A program made the position numbers and the translations under genes. Positions 24,372 through 32,661 of a stretch of DNA of 35,341 nucleotides are shown in pieces. Source of the stretch: a bacterium (GTDB lineage: Bacteria; Armatimonadota; UBA5829); NCBI GenBank assembly GCA_021373255.1, contig JAJFTD010000186.1:1-35341 (forward strand). The letters run 5' to 3'. Numbering within the stretch: position 1 is the stretch's first letter; every line of letters starts with the position of its first letter. The notes under the pieces are model-generated. The model searched no databases, had not been told where the DNA came from, and saw nothing but the letters and a program-made list of their open reading frames with translations.

Positions 24372-25031
24372 TCAATGTAGTTCTTTGACCTCTCCAGTTT
24401 CCATATATGCGATTCGCTCACCCACGTTCGTGATGTGATCAGCGATCCGCTCCAGATATCGAGCAACCAAAATCAATTCCACTGCAGGCTGTGTTATCGC
24501 GGGTTTTTCCTGTATCAAACTGATCAGCTCATCTCTTACCTGCCTGTATAGCGCGTCTACCTCATCATCCTTGCGAGCTACCTCGGATATTACTTCTACG
24601 TTATGGTCTACAAATGCGTATAAAGAGTCGTGGAGCATCCCCTGTACAATCTGAGCCATCTTTGGTATTTTCACAAGATCTTTGATAGGGTCGATGCCGA
24701 CAAGTTTCCGGGCGGCTTTGGCGATATCCAGAGCATAGTCTCCCATTCTCTCGACGTCTTTTATTATGTAGAGCCCTGCAGCTATAGTACGCAAGTCGCG
24801 GGCCATGGGTTGTTGAAGCGCCAGGAGGCGCAGGCATCGCTGTTCTATAACCAGGTTATAACCATCCACAAGGTCATCTTTGGCGATGATCTCATCTGCC
24901 AGCATCTCATCACGCAGTTGTAGCGCGCGCACTGACCCAACAAGCATCTCCTCAACAACGCTGCCCATCTTGAGTATATCCTGCTTCATTTCCTGAAGCT
25001 CGTCTGCAAAACTTTTTCTTATGGTGTCCAT
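24372..25031 (-). CDS. phoU: Phosphate signalling/transport regulator PhoU
   Basis: 219 residues, the usual PhoU length. Two repeated three-helix units are visible: SFADELQEMKQDILKMGSVV with ARDLRTIAAGLYIIKDVERMGDYALDIAK, and the second-half match LILVARYLERIADHITNVGERI. The E-R-M/I-x-D motifs bind metal clusters in known PhoU proteins. PhoU damps PhoR signalling when Pst is saturated. ATG 25031 is preceded by GAGGAGG. It is the last gene of the pst unit, separated from pstB by the 113-bp repeat element. Confidence 0.96.
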   Translation of the reverse strand: MDTIRKSFADELQEMKQDILKMGSVVEEMLVGSVRALQLRDEMLADEIIAKDDLVDGYNLVIEQRCLRLLALQQPMARDLRTIAAGLYIIKDVERMGDYALDIAKAARKLVGIDPIKDLVKIPKMAQIVQGMLHDSLYAFVDHNVEVISEVARKDDEVDALYRQVRDELISLIQEKPAITQPAVELILVARYLERIADHITNVGERIAYMETGEVKELH

Positions 25032-25044
25032 ATTATTTCCTCCT

Positions 25045-25157
25045 CGCCTGCATTATTCACCTTAATCGAATACCGCAGGTCTTACCAACAGCAGTTTCGC
25101 AGAAACTGCGAGAGGCATTAGTGCGATATTCAGTTTGATTACGAATAATGCAGGCTA
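25045..25157 (-). mobile_element. MITE-like inverted-repeat element, short copy (113 bp)
   Basis: Read on the minus strand it starts TAGCCTGCATTATTC and ends GAATAATGCAGGCG, so the terminal repeats match each other and those of the copy at 11714-11878. The body shares the GCAGTTTC/GAAACTGC hairpin (25091-25109) and GGTAAGACCTGCGGT. It lacks the ~52-bp block with two hairpins found in the long copy; the join falls at a GGT repeated at both ends of that block. Its first three bases are the pstB stop codon, and its far end abuts the phoU ribosome site. Confidence 0.75.
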
Positions 25158-25979
25158 GCCGAACCGTCCGGTCACATAGTCTTCGGTGCGTTTGTCCCTG
25201 GGGCGAGTGAAGATCACATCTGATTCCGCAAACTCGATCAATTCTCCCATCAGGAAGAACCCCGTAAAGCTGGAAACCCTCGCCGCCTGCTGCATGTTGT
25301 GAGTGACGATTACTATAGTGATGTCTTTCCTAAGTTCGTGCATTAGCTCTTCGATTTTAAGGGTGGATATGGGGTCGAGCGCCGAGGCTGGCTCGTCCAT
25401 CAGTATAATCTCAGGCTCCACCGCCAGCGCCCTGGCTATACACAACCGCTGCTGCTGCCCACCGGAGAGGTCAAACGCCGATTTATGAAGCATGTCCTTG
25501 ACCTCATCCCAGATCGCAGCGCGAATGAGGCTCTTTTCTACAATCTCAGCAAGTCTCGAACGATCGGTTATGCCGTGAACCCTGGGGCCATAGGCGACAT
25601 TATCAAAGATGGATTTAGGGAACGGATTAGGCCTTTGGAAAACCATCCCGGTGTTCTTGCGAAGCTCCACTACATCGGTGCCGGAATCTGTAACATTCTG
25701 GCCGTCAATCCAAATCTCCCCGATAGTCTTTACGGACGGTATCAAGTCGTTCATACGGTTGATACTGCGCAGGAATGTAGACTTGCCGCAGCCGGATGGG
25801 CCGATCAGCGCCGTGATACCTCGTATCGGAATCTCCATATTGATATTTTTGAGAGCGTGGAAGCTGCCATACCATACATTAAAGTTACGCACCGATATTG
25901 TCTCTGGCGGTGTTTTACTTGCTTCCAAACCTCTGAGCTGCGACACGTTCATGTTCATCTCCATCTCGCTCACTACCAT
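25155..25979 (-). CDS. pstB: Phosphate ABC transporter ATP-binding protein PstB
   Basis: 274 residues from ATG 25979, preceded by AGGAGGG; the longer frame to 26069 reads through pstA in another frame and has no family support. All ABC motifs are present: Walker [11 protein letters not shown] loop VFQRPNPFP, signature [16 protein letters not shown], Walker [14 protein letters not shown] and switch VIVTHNM. The end [10 protein letters not shown] is the normal PstB C-terminus. The start overlaps the pstA stop by 7 bases (ATGGTAG), which indicates translational coupling. Its own TAG stop is formed by the end of the adjacent repeat element. Confidence 0.97.
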   Translation of the reverse strand: MVVSEMEMNMNVSQLRGLEASKTPPETISVRNFNVWYGSFHALKNINMEIPIRGITALIGPSGCGKSTFLRSINRMNDLIPSVKTIGEIWIDGQNVTDSGTDVVELRKNTGMVFQRPNPFPKSIFDNVAYGPRVHGITDRSRLAEIVEKSLIRAAIWDEVKDMLHKSAFDLSGGQQQRLCIARALAVEPEIILMDEPASALDPISTLKIEELMHELRKDITIVIVTHNMQQAARVSSFTGFFLMGELIEFAESDVIFTRPRDKRTEDYVTGRFG

Positions 25980-26833
25980 TTCCTTGCCCTCCTGAATCGT
26001 GTTCTGATGATTGCCGCGACCAGGTTCATGCCGAGCACCAGCACAAGCAGGACCAGCGCCGTGCCCCACTGAACCTTCGGGGGTGCGTTTGGGACCTGGG
26101 TTGAGAGCACATACAAGTGATAGGGCAACGCCATCGCCTGGTCGTATACTGATCGCGGCAGGTCGCGCAGGTAAAATGCTGCGACCGTAAATAATATGGG
26201 TGCTGTCTCACCCGCCGCGCGGCCAATCCCCAGGATCAAGCCGGTGATGATTCCAGATATGGCGTTTGGGAGAACCACCCGCACCGTTGTCTGCCACTTC
26301 GTCGCCCCCAGAGCAAGGCTCGCGTCCCTGAACGATTGTGGAACAGATGACAGAGCTTCCTCAGACGCTGTGATCACTACGGGCAGCGTGAGAATAGCAA
26401 GAGTCAGCGATCCTGATAAAAGCGATGCTCCCAAACGCAGCAGCATTACAAACAGCCCGAGCCCAAAAAGGCCATAGACAACCGACGGCACTCCGGCGAG
26501 GTTCACTATCGAAAGCCGGATCAGCCGGGTGAACGGTCCGGGCTTGGCATATTCTGACAGATAGATTGCAGCAAGCACTCCCAGCGGTAGGGCAAACAGC
26601 GTGGTGCCGAATATCAGATAAACGGTTCCCACGATAGCGGGCAGTATGCCGCCGTCTTTCATCATGTTGGACGGTGGCTGCGTGAGGAATGTCCAATTGA
26701 TTCCCGGCAGCCCGCGTGCCAGCAGCAGGTATACAACCGCCAGCACCGGGAGCACCACAAAGATAGCGGATAGGCTCAAAAGTGCAAACGCAAGGCGCTG
26801 TTTTGCCAGCGGGTGGAGTCTTGTTTTCTTCAT
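25973..26833 (-). CDS. pstA: Phosphate ABC transporter permease PstA
   Basis: 286 residues with six predicted membrane helices. The permease coupling loop [32 protein letters not shown] carries the conserved EAA-type glycine. [23 protein letters not shown] is a PstA hallmark near the N-terminus. GAGGAGGT overlaps the pstC stop, 3 bases upstream of this gene, so translation is coupled. Confidence 0.96.
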   Translation of the reverse strand: MKKTRLHPLAKQRLAFALLSLSAIFVVLPVLAVVYLLLARGLPGINWTFLTQPPSNMMKDGGILPAIVGTVYLIFGTTLFALPLGVLAAIYLSEYAKPGPFTRLIRLSIVNLAGVPSVVYGLFGLGLFVMLLRLGASLLSGSLTLAILTLPVVITASEEALSSVPQSFRDASLALGATKWQTTVRVVLPNAISGIITGLILGIGRAAGETAPILFTVAAFYLRDLPRSVYDQAMALPYHLYVLSTQVPNAPPKVQWGTALVLLVLVLGMNLVAAIIRTRFRRARKW

Positions 26834-26836
26834 CGA

Positions 26837-27739
26837 CTACCTCCTCACCCTGGTACCTTGAAGGGCCAGATCAGCGATGAGGTTGATGAGAAATGTCATG
26901 GCGAAAAGAACCAGCCCTATAGCAAATAGTGAGTAGTAATGTGGCGTTCCCTGTGCAACTTCACCCATCTCCGCCGCAATAGTAGCGGTCATTGTTCTTA
27001 CGGGCTGTATGAATGAGTGCGGGATCACCGCTGCATTGCCTGTCACCATCAGCACTGTCATAGTCTCGCCTATTGCCCTGCCTATTCCAAGCATAACAGC
27101 GGCGATGATGCCGCTCTTGGCGGCGGGGACTGTCACGCCGATTATCGACTGCCAGGAAGTCGCACCTAGCGCCAGCGACCCTGCGTTGTAATCTCTAGGA
27201 ACGGCTATTATGGCATCTTCAGAGATGGATATAATGGTCGGCATAGCCATGAACGCCAACATTACAGAGCCTGTAAGTGCCGTCATTCCGGTCGGCAGAT
27301 CGAACACGTTTTTTATCCAGGGTGAAAGAACGATCATGCCGATGAAGCCGATCACAACAGACGGTATCCCCGCGAGCACCTCGACCATTGGCTTGAGGAT
27401 TTCCCGAACTCGCAGTGGCGCGATCTCAGCCAGGTAGATAGCTGCCGCGATTCCGATTGGAACCGCAATCACTACAGCGCCAAGCGTTACCACAACTGAG
27501 CCGAGTATCAAAGACAGGGTCTGGAACTGCTCCGAGAGCGGGTACCAGTCGCGTCCGAACAGGAACTTCCATGCCGAAACACTGCGGAAAGTTGGAAGCC
27601 CGTCCATGAGCAGAAATGCCATAATCAGGACCACAAAGATGATGGCAATGGCGCCGTTCAGGGTTACAAACTTTTCGATCAGCGGTTCAGTTAGTCGCCG
27701 CATTTTCTTTGCCGGATTGGCTTTCCCTTTGTGTATCAT
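26837..27739 (-). CDS. pstC: Phosphate ABC transporter permease PstC
   Basis: 300 residues, six helices, with the PstC signature segments FLFGRDWYPLSEQFQTL, LAGIPSVVIGFIGM and LALGATSWQSIIGVTVPAAKSGI (coupling loop). The ribosome site before ATG 27739 is weak; the gene starts 3 bases after the pstS stop, so it probably depends on coupling. Pairs with PstA as the transmembrane channel. Confidence 0.96.
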   Translation of the reverse strand: MIHKGKANPAKKMRRLTEPLIEKFVTLNGAIAIIFVVLIMAFLLMDGLPTFRSVSAWKFLFGRDWYPLSEQFQTLSLILGSVVVTLGAVVIAVPIGIAAAIYLAEIAPLRVREILKPMVEVLAGIPSVVIGFIGMIVLSPWIKNVFDLPTGMTALTGSVMLAFMAMPTIISISEDAIIAVPRDYNAGSLALGATSWQSIIGVTVPAAKSGIIAAVMLGIGRAIGETMTVLMVTGNAAVIPHSFIQPVRTMTATIAAEMGEVAQGTPHYYSLFAIGLVLFAMTFLINLIADLALQGTRVRR

Positions 27740-27742
27740 CTT

Positions 27743-28633
27743 CTATGACTTCTTAATCGGAGCAAAGCCGAGTTTATCAACGATGTTCTGACCTTCAGTG
27801 CTCATAACGAACTCCAGCAGGCTCTTGATTTCACCTTTGGGCTGTCCGTTGGTATACCAATAGAGCGGCCGCGATATGGGATAGGTGTGATCGATTGCCG
27901 TATCTATGCTGGGTTTGATAAAAGGCCCTGCCGCAGTCTTGGCGATTGTCAGCGCCTTGTGCTTTTTAGGATCGACATAGCCAAGCCCAACGTAGCCGAT
28001 TGTGCCTTTATCGGTTGCTACCTGGCTGGCAATGGCTTCGGAAGAGGGCATCATCAGGGTGCTCTGCGCATACTCCTCAGGCCCTTTTTCGTTGCCTCTT
28101 CTGACAACGTGCTCCAGGAAGAAAACGTGGCTGCCACTGTTTTTATCACGAGAGAGCAGCACTATTTTTTCGTCCAGGCCGCCGACCTGTTTCCAGTTGG
28201 TAATCTTGCCGGTAAAAATATTCGATAATTGATCTATGGTCAGCTTGCTGATGGGGTTAGAATGATTGACAATGACACTCAGCGCATCCAGCGCAACTTC
28301 ATGCTCGACCGGGTTTGTCCCGCGCTTCTCAGCCAGTGCCTTCTCTTCTTCTTTCATCGGCCTGGAAGACTCCGCGATGTCGGTCGTTCCTTGTATCATG
28401 GCGGCTATCCCTGTGCCCGAACCGCCGCCGGTCACCGCTACATTCGCTCCTGAGTGGGTTTTCATGTAAACCTCAGCCCACGCCTGGCCAAGGTTTACCA
28501 TCGTATCAGACCCTTTGATCTGAACTACTCCTGACTTGGCGCTATTACTGTTGCGCGATGGCTTTCCACAGCCGACAACAGCAACAAGTAAAGCAAGCAG
28601 CAATATGATGGTTGTAAGGTTTGTCTTTCGCAT
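27743..28633 (-). CDS. pstS: Phosphate-binding lipoprotein PstS
   Basis: 296 residues. The N-terminus MRKTNLTTIILLLALLVAVVGC is a lipoprotein signal with cysteine at 22. The mature part opens GSDTMVNLGQAW, then GGGSGTGIAAMIQGTTDIAESSR, the phosphate-contacting region of the PstS family, and SRDKNSGSHVFF. It delivers phosphate to PstC/PstA. GAGGAGAGG precedes ATG 28633. A Pho-box-like repeat lies 42-64 bases upstream, so it may have its own promoter in addition to read-through from the porin gene. Confidence 0.95.
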   Translation of the reverse strand: MRKTNLTTIILLLALLVAVVGCGKPSRNSNSAKSGVVQIKGSDTMVNLGQAWAEVYMKTHSGANVAVTGGGSGTGIAAMIQGTTDIAESSRPMKEEEKALAEKRGTNPVEHEVALDALSVIVNHSNPISKLTIDQLSNIFTGKITNWKQVGGLDEKIVLLSRDKNSGSHVFFLEHVVRRGNEKGPEEYAQSTLMMPSSEAIASQVATDKGTIGYVGLGYVDPKKHKALTIAKTAAGPFIKPSIDTAIDHTYPISRPLYWYTNGQPKGEIKSLLEFVMSTEGQNIVDKLGFAPIKKS

Positions 28634-28674
28634 ATTCCTCTCCTCATTCTCAAGTTCACTTACGAGTTTACCTG

Positions 28675-28697
28675 AGTCAGATTACAAGAACCTTACA
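28675..28697 (-). promoter_or_regulatory. Pho-box-like direct repeat before pstS
   Basis: On the minus strand TGTAAGGTTCT is followed at once by TGTAATCTGAC, two TGTAA repeats exactly 11 bases apart, and a CGTAA follows 33 bases from the first. The 11-nt period is that of PhoB sites. The block matches the one before the porin gene in 17 of 23 positions. Confidence 0.6.
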
Positions 28698-28745
28698 TGC
28701 CAATTGCTGCTTGCTTAATGTTTTTACCGTATGGAAAGAGCCTGA

Positions 28746-30026
28746 TTAGAAGACAGTTATCATCTCAACACGCAAACCGTTGTTGGATACAGAATTTTTC
28801 TCTTCATTGTTGATCTCATAGAAGAGTTTGAGCCTGGTGGCATCGTCAAGAAATCGAATAAATCCCAGGTTCCATGTGGTGAGCTTGCCGAATGTAGTTG
28901 CCATCGCCTTGTCGTCCAGCACGTCATACTGGGCTACGGCTTGGTGTTTTGGGCCGATGTTTTTGACTCCTGTAAGATACCAGCCGCTGACGGTGCGGTT
29001 GGTTCCGGATGTGCCATTTGGAGTGATGGTCGTGTTAGAATAATACGGTTCTTTCCCAGTGACATATTCACCTTTGATGGATGCGTCATGCAGGTAGTAT
29101 TGGAAATCGGTCCCCCAACGGGTCTGCTCCACCATCACAGCTGCTGGCGCATTGGAAACGGTTCGTACTGCCTGGGTACCGCTGTAGAGGGATGTGCCCC
29201 AATGGAAGTTATCAGTGAAGGGATATCGTATTCGCCCAACCAGGACTTTACCGGTATTGTTGTCCTCGAACCTGCCGCCATTTTCAAGGAATGAAGCGCC
29301 CGGGTCACCAGCCTTTGTGCCGGTGCCGTTGAAAAGCCCCATGGCCCACTCGGCTTTGCTCCCCTCGGTATTGAACATGCAAATGCCCTTGTCACGTTCT
29401 CCCGGAAAAAGACCATTGAAAAACGGTGTTGTCGGCAGATTTACCGTTGTGCCCGCAAAGACTTTTGGACGCTCCGGTACCTCACGAGCGGTTGATGATC
29501 TCTCGATCACGTAGCCAAACGGCCAGTTCATCTGGCCCATCCTCAAAAAGAATGGCGCCCGGGCACCGACTCCCCAAGGGTGATATTCAAGGTAAAGGTC
29601 CTTACTCTCAACCCTGGTTCTGTCGTAACCGCTAATATCTAACTGCACCACACCAATGGAGTTGTTTGTCGGTTGCCCGGTAATCTTAAATCGACCACGA
29701 CGCACATAGAACCTGTTATCAGGGGCTCTATTGTCTCCCGTATCGGCAACTCCTCCCGGAGTGTTGTAAGATTCATACCTGGCTTGCACATAGCCGGACA
29801 CTTTTATCTTCTTCAGCTTAGCGACATTTGAGATGGTAGCCTGCACGGCTGGTGAAGTCTCCTTCTGCGATTGTGCTTTCTGCAAATCGTCAATCTGCTT
29901 CTGTAGGTTATCTAGCTGCTGTTTGAGTTGCATGATTTGTGCATCCACATCGTTCTGCGCCCACGCGATGTTTGCTCCCAGGCATAATATCGCCACCAGG
30001 CACAGGGCTATTGCTGCCTTTTTCAT
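28746..30026 (-). CDS. OprO/OprP-type phosphate-selective porin
   Basis: 426 residues. Signal peptide ending NIAWA/QN, then a coiled-coil region (VDAQIMQLKQQLDNLQKQIDDLQ) like the N-terminal trimerisation segment of porin O/P proteins, then a beta-barrel: KVSGYVQARYES, FYVRRGRFKITGQ, FFLRMGQMNWPFGYVIERSS, ending in the C-terminal strand with aromatic V-F. Its place at the head of the pst unit, with a Pho-box-like site at its promoter, supports phosphate uptake across the outer membrane. AAAGGAG precedes ATG 30026. It implies a diderm envelope. An alternative is a more general anion porin. Confidence 0.88.
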   Translation of the reverse strand: MKKAAIALCLVAILCLGANIAWAQNDVDAQIMQLKQQLDNLQKQIDDLQKAQSQKETSPAVQATISNVAKLKKIKVSGYVQARYESYNTPGGVADTGDNRAPDNRFYVRRGRFKITGQPTNNSIGVVQLDISGYDRTRVESKDLYLEYHPWGVGARAPFFLRMGQMNWPFGYVIERSSTAREVPERPKVFAGTTVNLPTTPFFNGLFPGERDKGICMFNTEGSKAEWAMGLFNGTGTKAGDPGASFLENGGRFEDNNTGKVLVGRIRYPFTDNFHWGTSLYSGTQAVRTVSNAPAAVMVEQTRWGTDFQYYLHDASIKGEYVTGKEPYYSNTTITPNGTSGTNRTVSGWYLTGVKNIGPKHQAVAQYDVLDDKAMATTFGKLTTWNLGFIRFLDDATRLKLFYEINNEEKNSVSNNGLRVEMITVF

Positions 30027-30062
30027 TTTCTTTCTCCTTTATGCTTGCTCGCACTATTCTTG

Positions 30063-30100
30063 ATTATAGCGTAGTTGGGTTAGTTTACAGCAACCTTTCA
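30063..30100 (-). promoter_or_regulatory. Pho-box-like repeat and -10 box before the porin gene
   Basis: On the minus strand TGAAAGGTTGC and TGTAAACTAAC stand as 11-nt direct repeats (30100-30078), followed after 9 bases by a perfect -10 TATAAT (30068-30063). No good -35 exists, as expected where PhoB replaces it. It closely resembles the site before pstS. Confidence 0.65.
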
Positions 30101-30147
30101 CGATGATTATGTTGTGCTTATAAACAAAAAAGCGGGTCTTGAGAGCG

Positions 30148-30176
30148 TTGCGGAACGGAGGTAGCGTGTGTATAAT
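30148..30176 (+). promoter_or_regulatory. Promoter of phoB-phoR
   Basis: TTGCGG (30148-30153) and a perfect TATAAT (30171-30176) are 17 bases apart. The start would fall near 30183, leaving a leader of only about 10 nt with GAGGG before ATG 30193. Confidence 0.55.
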
Positions 30177-30192
30177 CGGTTTGTGAGGGATT

Positions 30193-30870
30193 ATGGCAAA
30201 GATATTGATAATTGAGGATGAAGCGAAGCTGGCAGATACTCTTGCTTATAACATTCGCGAAGAGGGGCATGAGGCACTGGTCGTGTTGGACGGGCTGGCT
30301 GGGTTGGAAAAGGCGCGAAGCGAGTCCCCGAACCTGATAATATTAGACCTGATGCTTCCGAAAATGGACGGTTTGGAGGTCTGTCGTCTGGTCAGGCGCG
30401 ACTCCGATGTGCCGATCATTATGCTTACGGCCAAGTCGCGGGAGTTAGACAAAGTAGTAGGCTTGGAGATCGGCGCGGATGATTATGTCACTAAACCGTT
30501 CAGCATGGTTGAGATGCTGGCTCGGATCAAAGCTACGTTGCGTAGGTCGCGCACGCAGGTTCGTCAAACTGAAGTGATCCGCGCGGGCGATCTTGAAATG
30601 GATGTCGCGCGGCATCTTGTCAGTATCAATGGCAGCATCGTGGACCTTCGTCCGAAGGAGTTCGAGCTACTTAGGGTGCTTCTGGTAAACAAAGCCCGCG
30701 TACTCAACAGGACAACTCTTCTTCAGCTTGTTTGGGGTGAAGATGAATACATCGACGCAGGTACTGTTGATGTGCATATCAGGAGGCTCAGAGAGAAAAT
30801 TGAGGCCGATCCTGGTAATCCATCAAGAGTGCTTACAGTTCGCGGCCTGGGCTATAAGTATGCGGAGTAG
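30193..30870 (+). CDS. phoB: PhoB-type (OmpR family) response regulator
   Basis: 225 residues. Receiver domain with E8-D9, phospho-acceptor D52 in LIILDLMLP, T79 in MLTAK and K101 in YVTKPF. A C-terminal winged helix of OmpR/PhoB type (DLRPKEFELLRVLL, VDVHIRRLREKIE, LTVRGLGYKY) follows. Assignment to phosphate control rests on the 3-base spacing to a PhoR-like kinase and the divergent porin-pst-phoU unit, whose promoters carry Pho-box-like repeats. Confidence 0.9.
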   Translation: MAKILIIEDEAKLADTLAYNIREEGHEALVVLDGLAGLEKARSESPNLIILDLMLPKMDGLEVCRLVRRDSDVPIIMLTAKSRELDKVVGLEIGADDYVTKPFSMVEMLARIKATLRRSRTQVRQTEVIRAGDLEMDVARHLVSINGSIVDLRPKEFELLRVLLVNKARVLNRTTLLQLVWGEDEYIDAGTVDVHIRRLREKIEADPGNPSRVLTVRGLGYKYAE

Positions 30871-30873
30871 GGC

Positions 30874-32658
30874 ATGAACCGGTTCTTGACTGTGCGCTGG
30901 CGTCTTGCGGCTGCTTTCTTTCTCGTGATACTGGTCCTGCTGTCGTTGACCGGGCTGTATTTGCTCGACTGGACTGAGGGTTATTATGTCAGGTTAATAT
31001 CCAACGACCTCCGGCGAGAGAGTCAGGCTATGGCTGGGCTCGTGCAAGCCGCCCCGCAGGATATGTCGGATGTCGTTACCAATATGGGACATGATCTGGG
31101 GCATCGCATTACCATAATACGTTCAAACGGCCGGGTGCTTGCCGACAGTGAATCGAACTTCCGGCGGATGCCCAACCACTCCAACCGGCCAGAGTTCAGG
31201 CAGGCGCTGGCCATCGGCTACGGCACTTCCACTCGCTATAGCGCAACCCTCAAGACTAAAATGCTTTATGTAGCCACATCATACGGGCCAAGGCGTGATC
31301 CCTCAGGTGTGGTGCGGATCGCGGAGCCTCTGTCCGGTCTTGACGAACTCATGACCGCAATACAGAGAACCTTTATCCTTGCAGGCTTGGCAGCAATACT
31401 CGCCGCCGCTGCCTTGAGCTTGAAGCTCGCCTCGGGCATCACAGACCCAATCGAAAGCATTGCATCTACAGCCCGGAAACTCGCGCAGGGCGACCTAAAC
31501 GCGCGTGTCTCCGCACAGCCGAAAACATCAGGTGAGCTGGGTGAGTTGGCATCCACATTCAATGTAATGGCCGAACAGTTGCAGAGTAATGTTGATGAGA
31601 TGAACCGGCAGAGTGCCAGAATGCAGGCCGTATTTGACCACACCGACAATGGCCTCATACTTGTGGACCCGGAAGACAGGATCAGAATGATAAACCCTGC
31701 GGCGTGCCGGATTCTTGGCATCGGCTGCCCGGAGACCATACAAAAGACACTCATCGAAGGCACACTGAGCCACGACCTTGCAGGCTTGGTGGAAAGGGTG
31801 CGCCGGACACACGAGCCCGCAGCCCTGGATGTCGATTTACTCACAACGAATGAGAGAGCCGTTCATGCCTACGTGGCTCCAGTTCCTCGGCCCGATAGTG
31901 TAATAGATGTGCTCGTAGTGCTGCACGATGTCACCTCCATGCGAAAACTCGATACCATTCGGCGTGACTTTGTAGCCAACGTAAGCCACGAACTGCGTAC
32001 CCCTTTGGCATCGATCAAGGCGATGGCGGAAACTATTATGCTAAGGCACGCCACCAACCCGGACGCAGTGCCTGGTTTCGCCGAGAGCATAGTTCAGGAA
32101 GCTGACAGAATGACACTGCTCGCCGAAGACCTGCTTGATCTAGCAAGAATAGAATCGCAGCGAAGAGATGCAGTCGTCGAGTCTCTGCGACTGCGAGGTG
32201 TGGTGGATGGAGTTTTTGACCGGCTGACCCGTGCGGCTGAGAAGAAATCCATAAGTCTTGAGAATGAAGTAAAGGCGGAAGAAGTCATCGATGTTGAAAG
32301 CGATCCACTTGTCCAAATCCTGATGAACCTGGTAGACAATGCAATTAAGTATACGCCCGAGGCTGGAACCGTCAAAATCTGGGCTGACCATACGCCGGAA
32401 CACATAGCAATACGGGTAAGCGACAGTGGCATCGGGATTCCGACTGAAGATTTATCGCGTATCTTCGAGCGGTTCTATAGGGTGGACAAAGCCCGGTCCA
32501 GGGAGTCGGGTGGAACCGGGCTTGGCCTGGCAATAGTGAAGCATATCTGTGAGCAAATGGGCGGGAGCATTTCCGTCAAGAGCGAGATAGGCACAGGAAG
32601 CACATTCTCCATACTACTTCCCGCTGGACAGATTACAGATGATGCGGAGAGTTTCTAA
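30874..32658 (+). CDS. phoR: PhoR-type sensor histidine kinase
   Basis: 594 residues. Two membrane helices (~12-32 and ~165-185) bound an extracytoplasmic domain. HAMP (~187-235), PAS (~249-350, RMQAVFDHTDNGLILVDPEDR), HisKA with H372 in NVSHELRTPLASI, and an ATPase domain with NLVDNAIKYTP, DSGIGIPTEDLSRIFERFYRVDKARS and GGTGLGLAIVKHICEQMGG follow. This is the PhoR/WalK architecture with a larger periplasmic part than E. coli PhoR, as in Bacillus-type and many diderm PhoR proteins. The gene starts 3 bases after phoB, so they are co-expressed. Its 3' end lies 3 bases from the convergent esterase gene. Confidence 0.9.
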   Translation: MNRFLTVRWRLAAAFFLVILVLLSLTGLYLLDWTEGYYVRLISNDLRRESQAMAGLVQAAPQDMSDVVTNMGHDLGHRITIIRSNGRVLADSESNFRRMPNHSNRPEFRQALAIGYGTSTRYSATLKTKMLYVATSYGPRRDPSGVVRIAEPLSGLDELMTAIQRTFILAGLAAILAAAALSLKLASGITDPIESIASTARKLAQGDLNARVSAQPKTSGELGELASTFNVMAEQLQSNVDEMNRQSARMQAVFDHTDNGLILVDPEDRIRMINPAACRILGIGCPETIQKTLIEGTLSHDLAGLVERVRRTHEPAALDVDLLTTNERAVHAYVAPVPRPDSVIDVLVVLHDVTSMRKLDTIRRDFVANVSHELRTPLASIKAMAETIMLRHATNPDAVPGFAESIVQEADRMTLLAEDLLDLARIESQRRDAVVESLRLRGVVDGVFDRLTRAAEKKSISLENEVKAEEVIDVESDPLVQILMNLVDNAIKYTPEAGTVKIWADHTPEHIAIRVSDSGIGIPTEDLSRIFERFYRVDKARSRESGGTGLGLAIVKHICEQMGGSISVKSEIGTGSTFSILLPAGQITDDAESF

Positions 32659-32661
32659 CTC

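Noticed and set aside
25980-26069. 30-residue upstream extension of PstB
   Set aside because: It is the pstA coding region read in another frame; the ATG at 25979 has an AGGAGGG site and family-consistent length.
31266-31844. 192-residue minus-strand frame inside phoR
   Set aside because: Antisense shadow of conserved HAMP/PAS coding sequence; serine-rich composition typical of such shadows.
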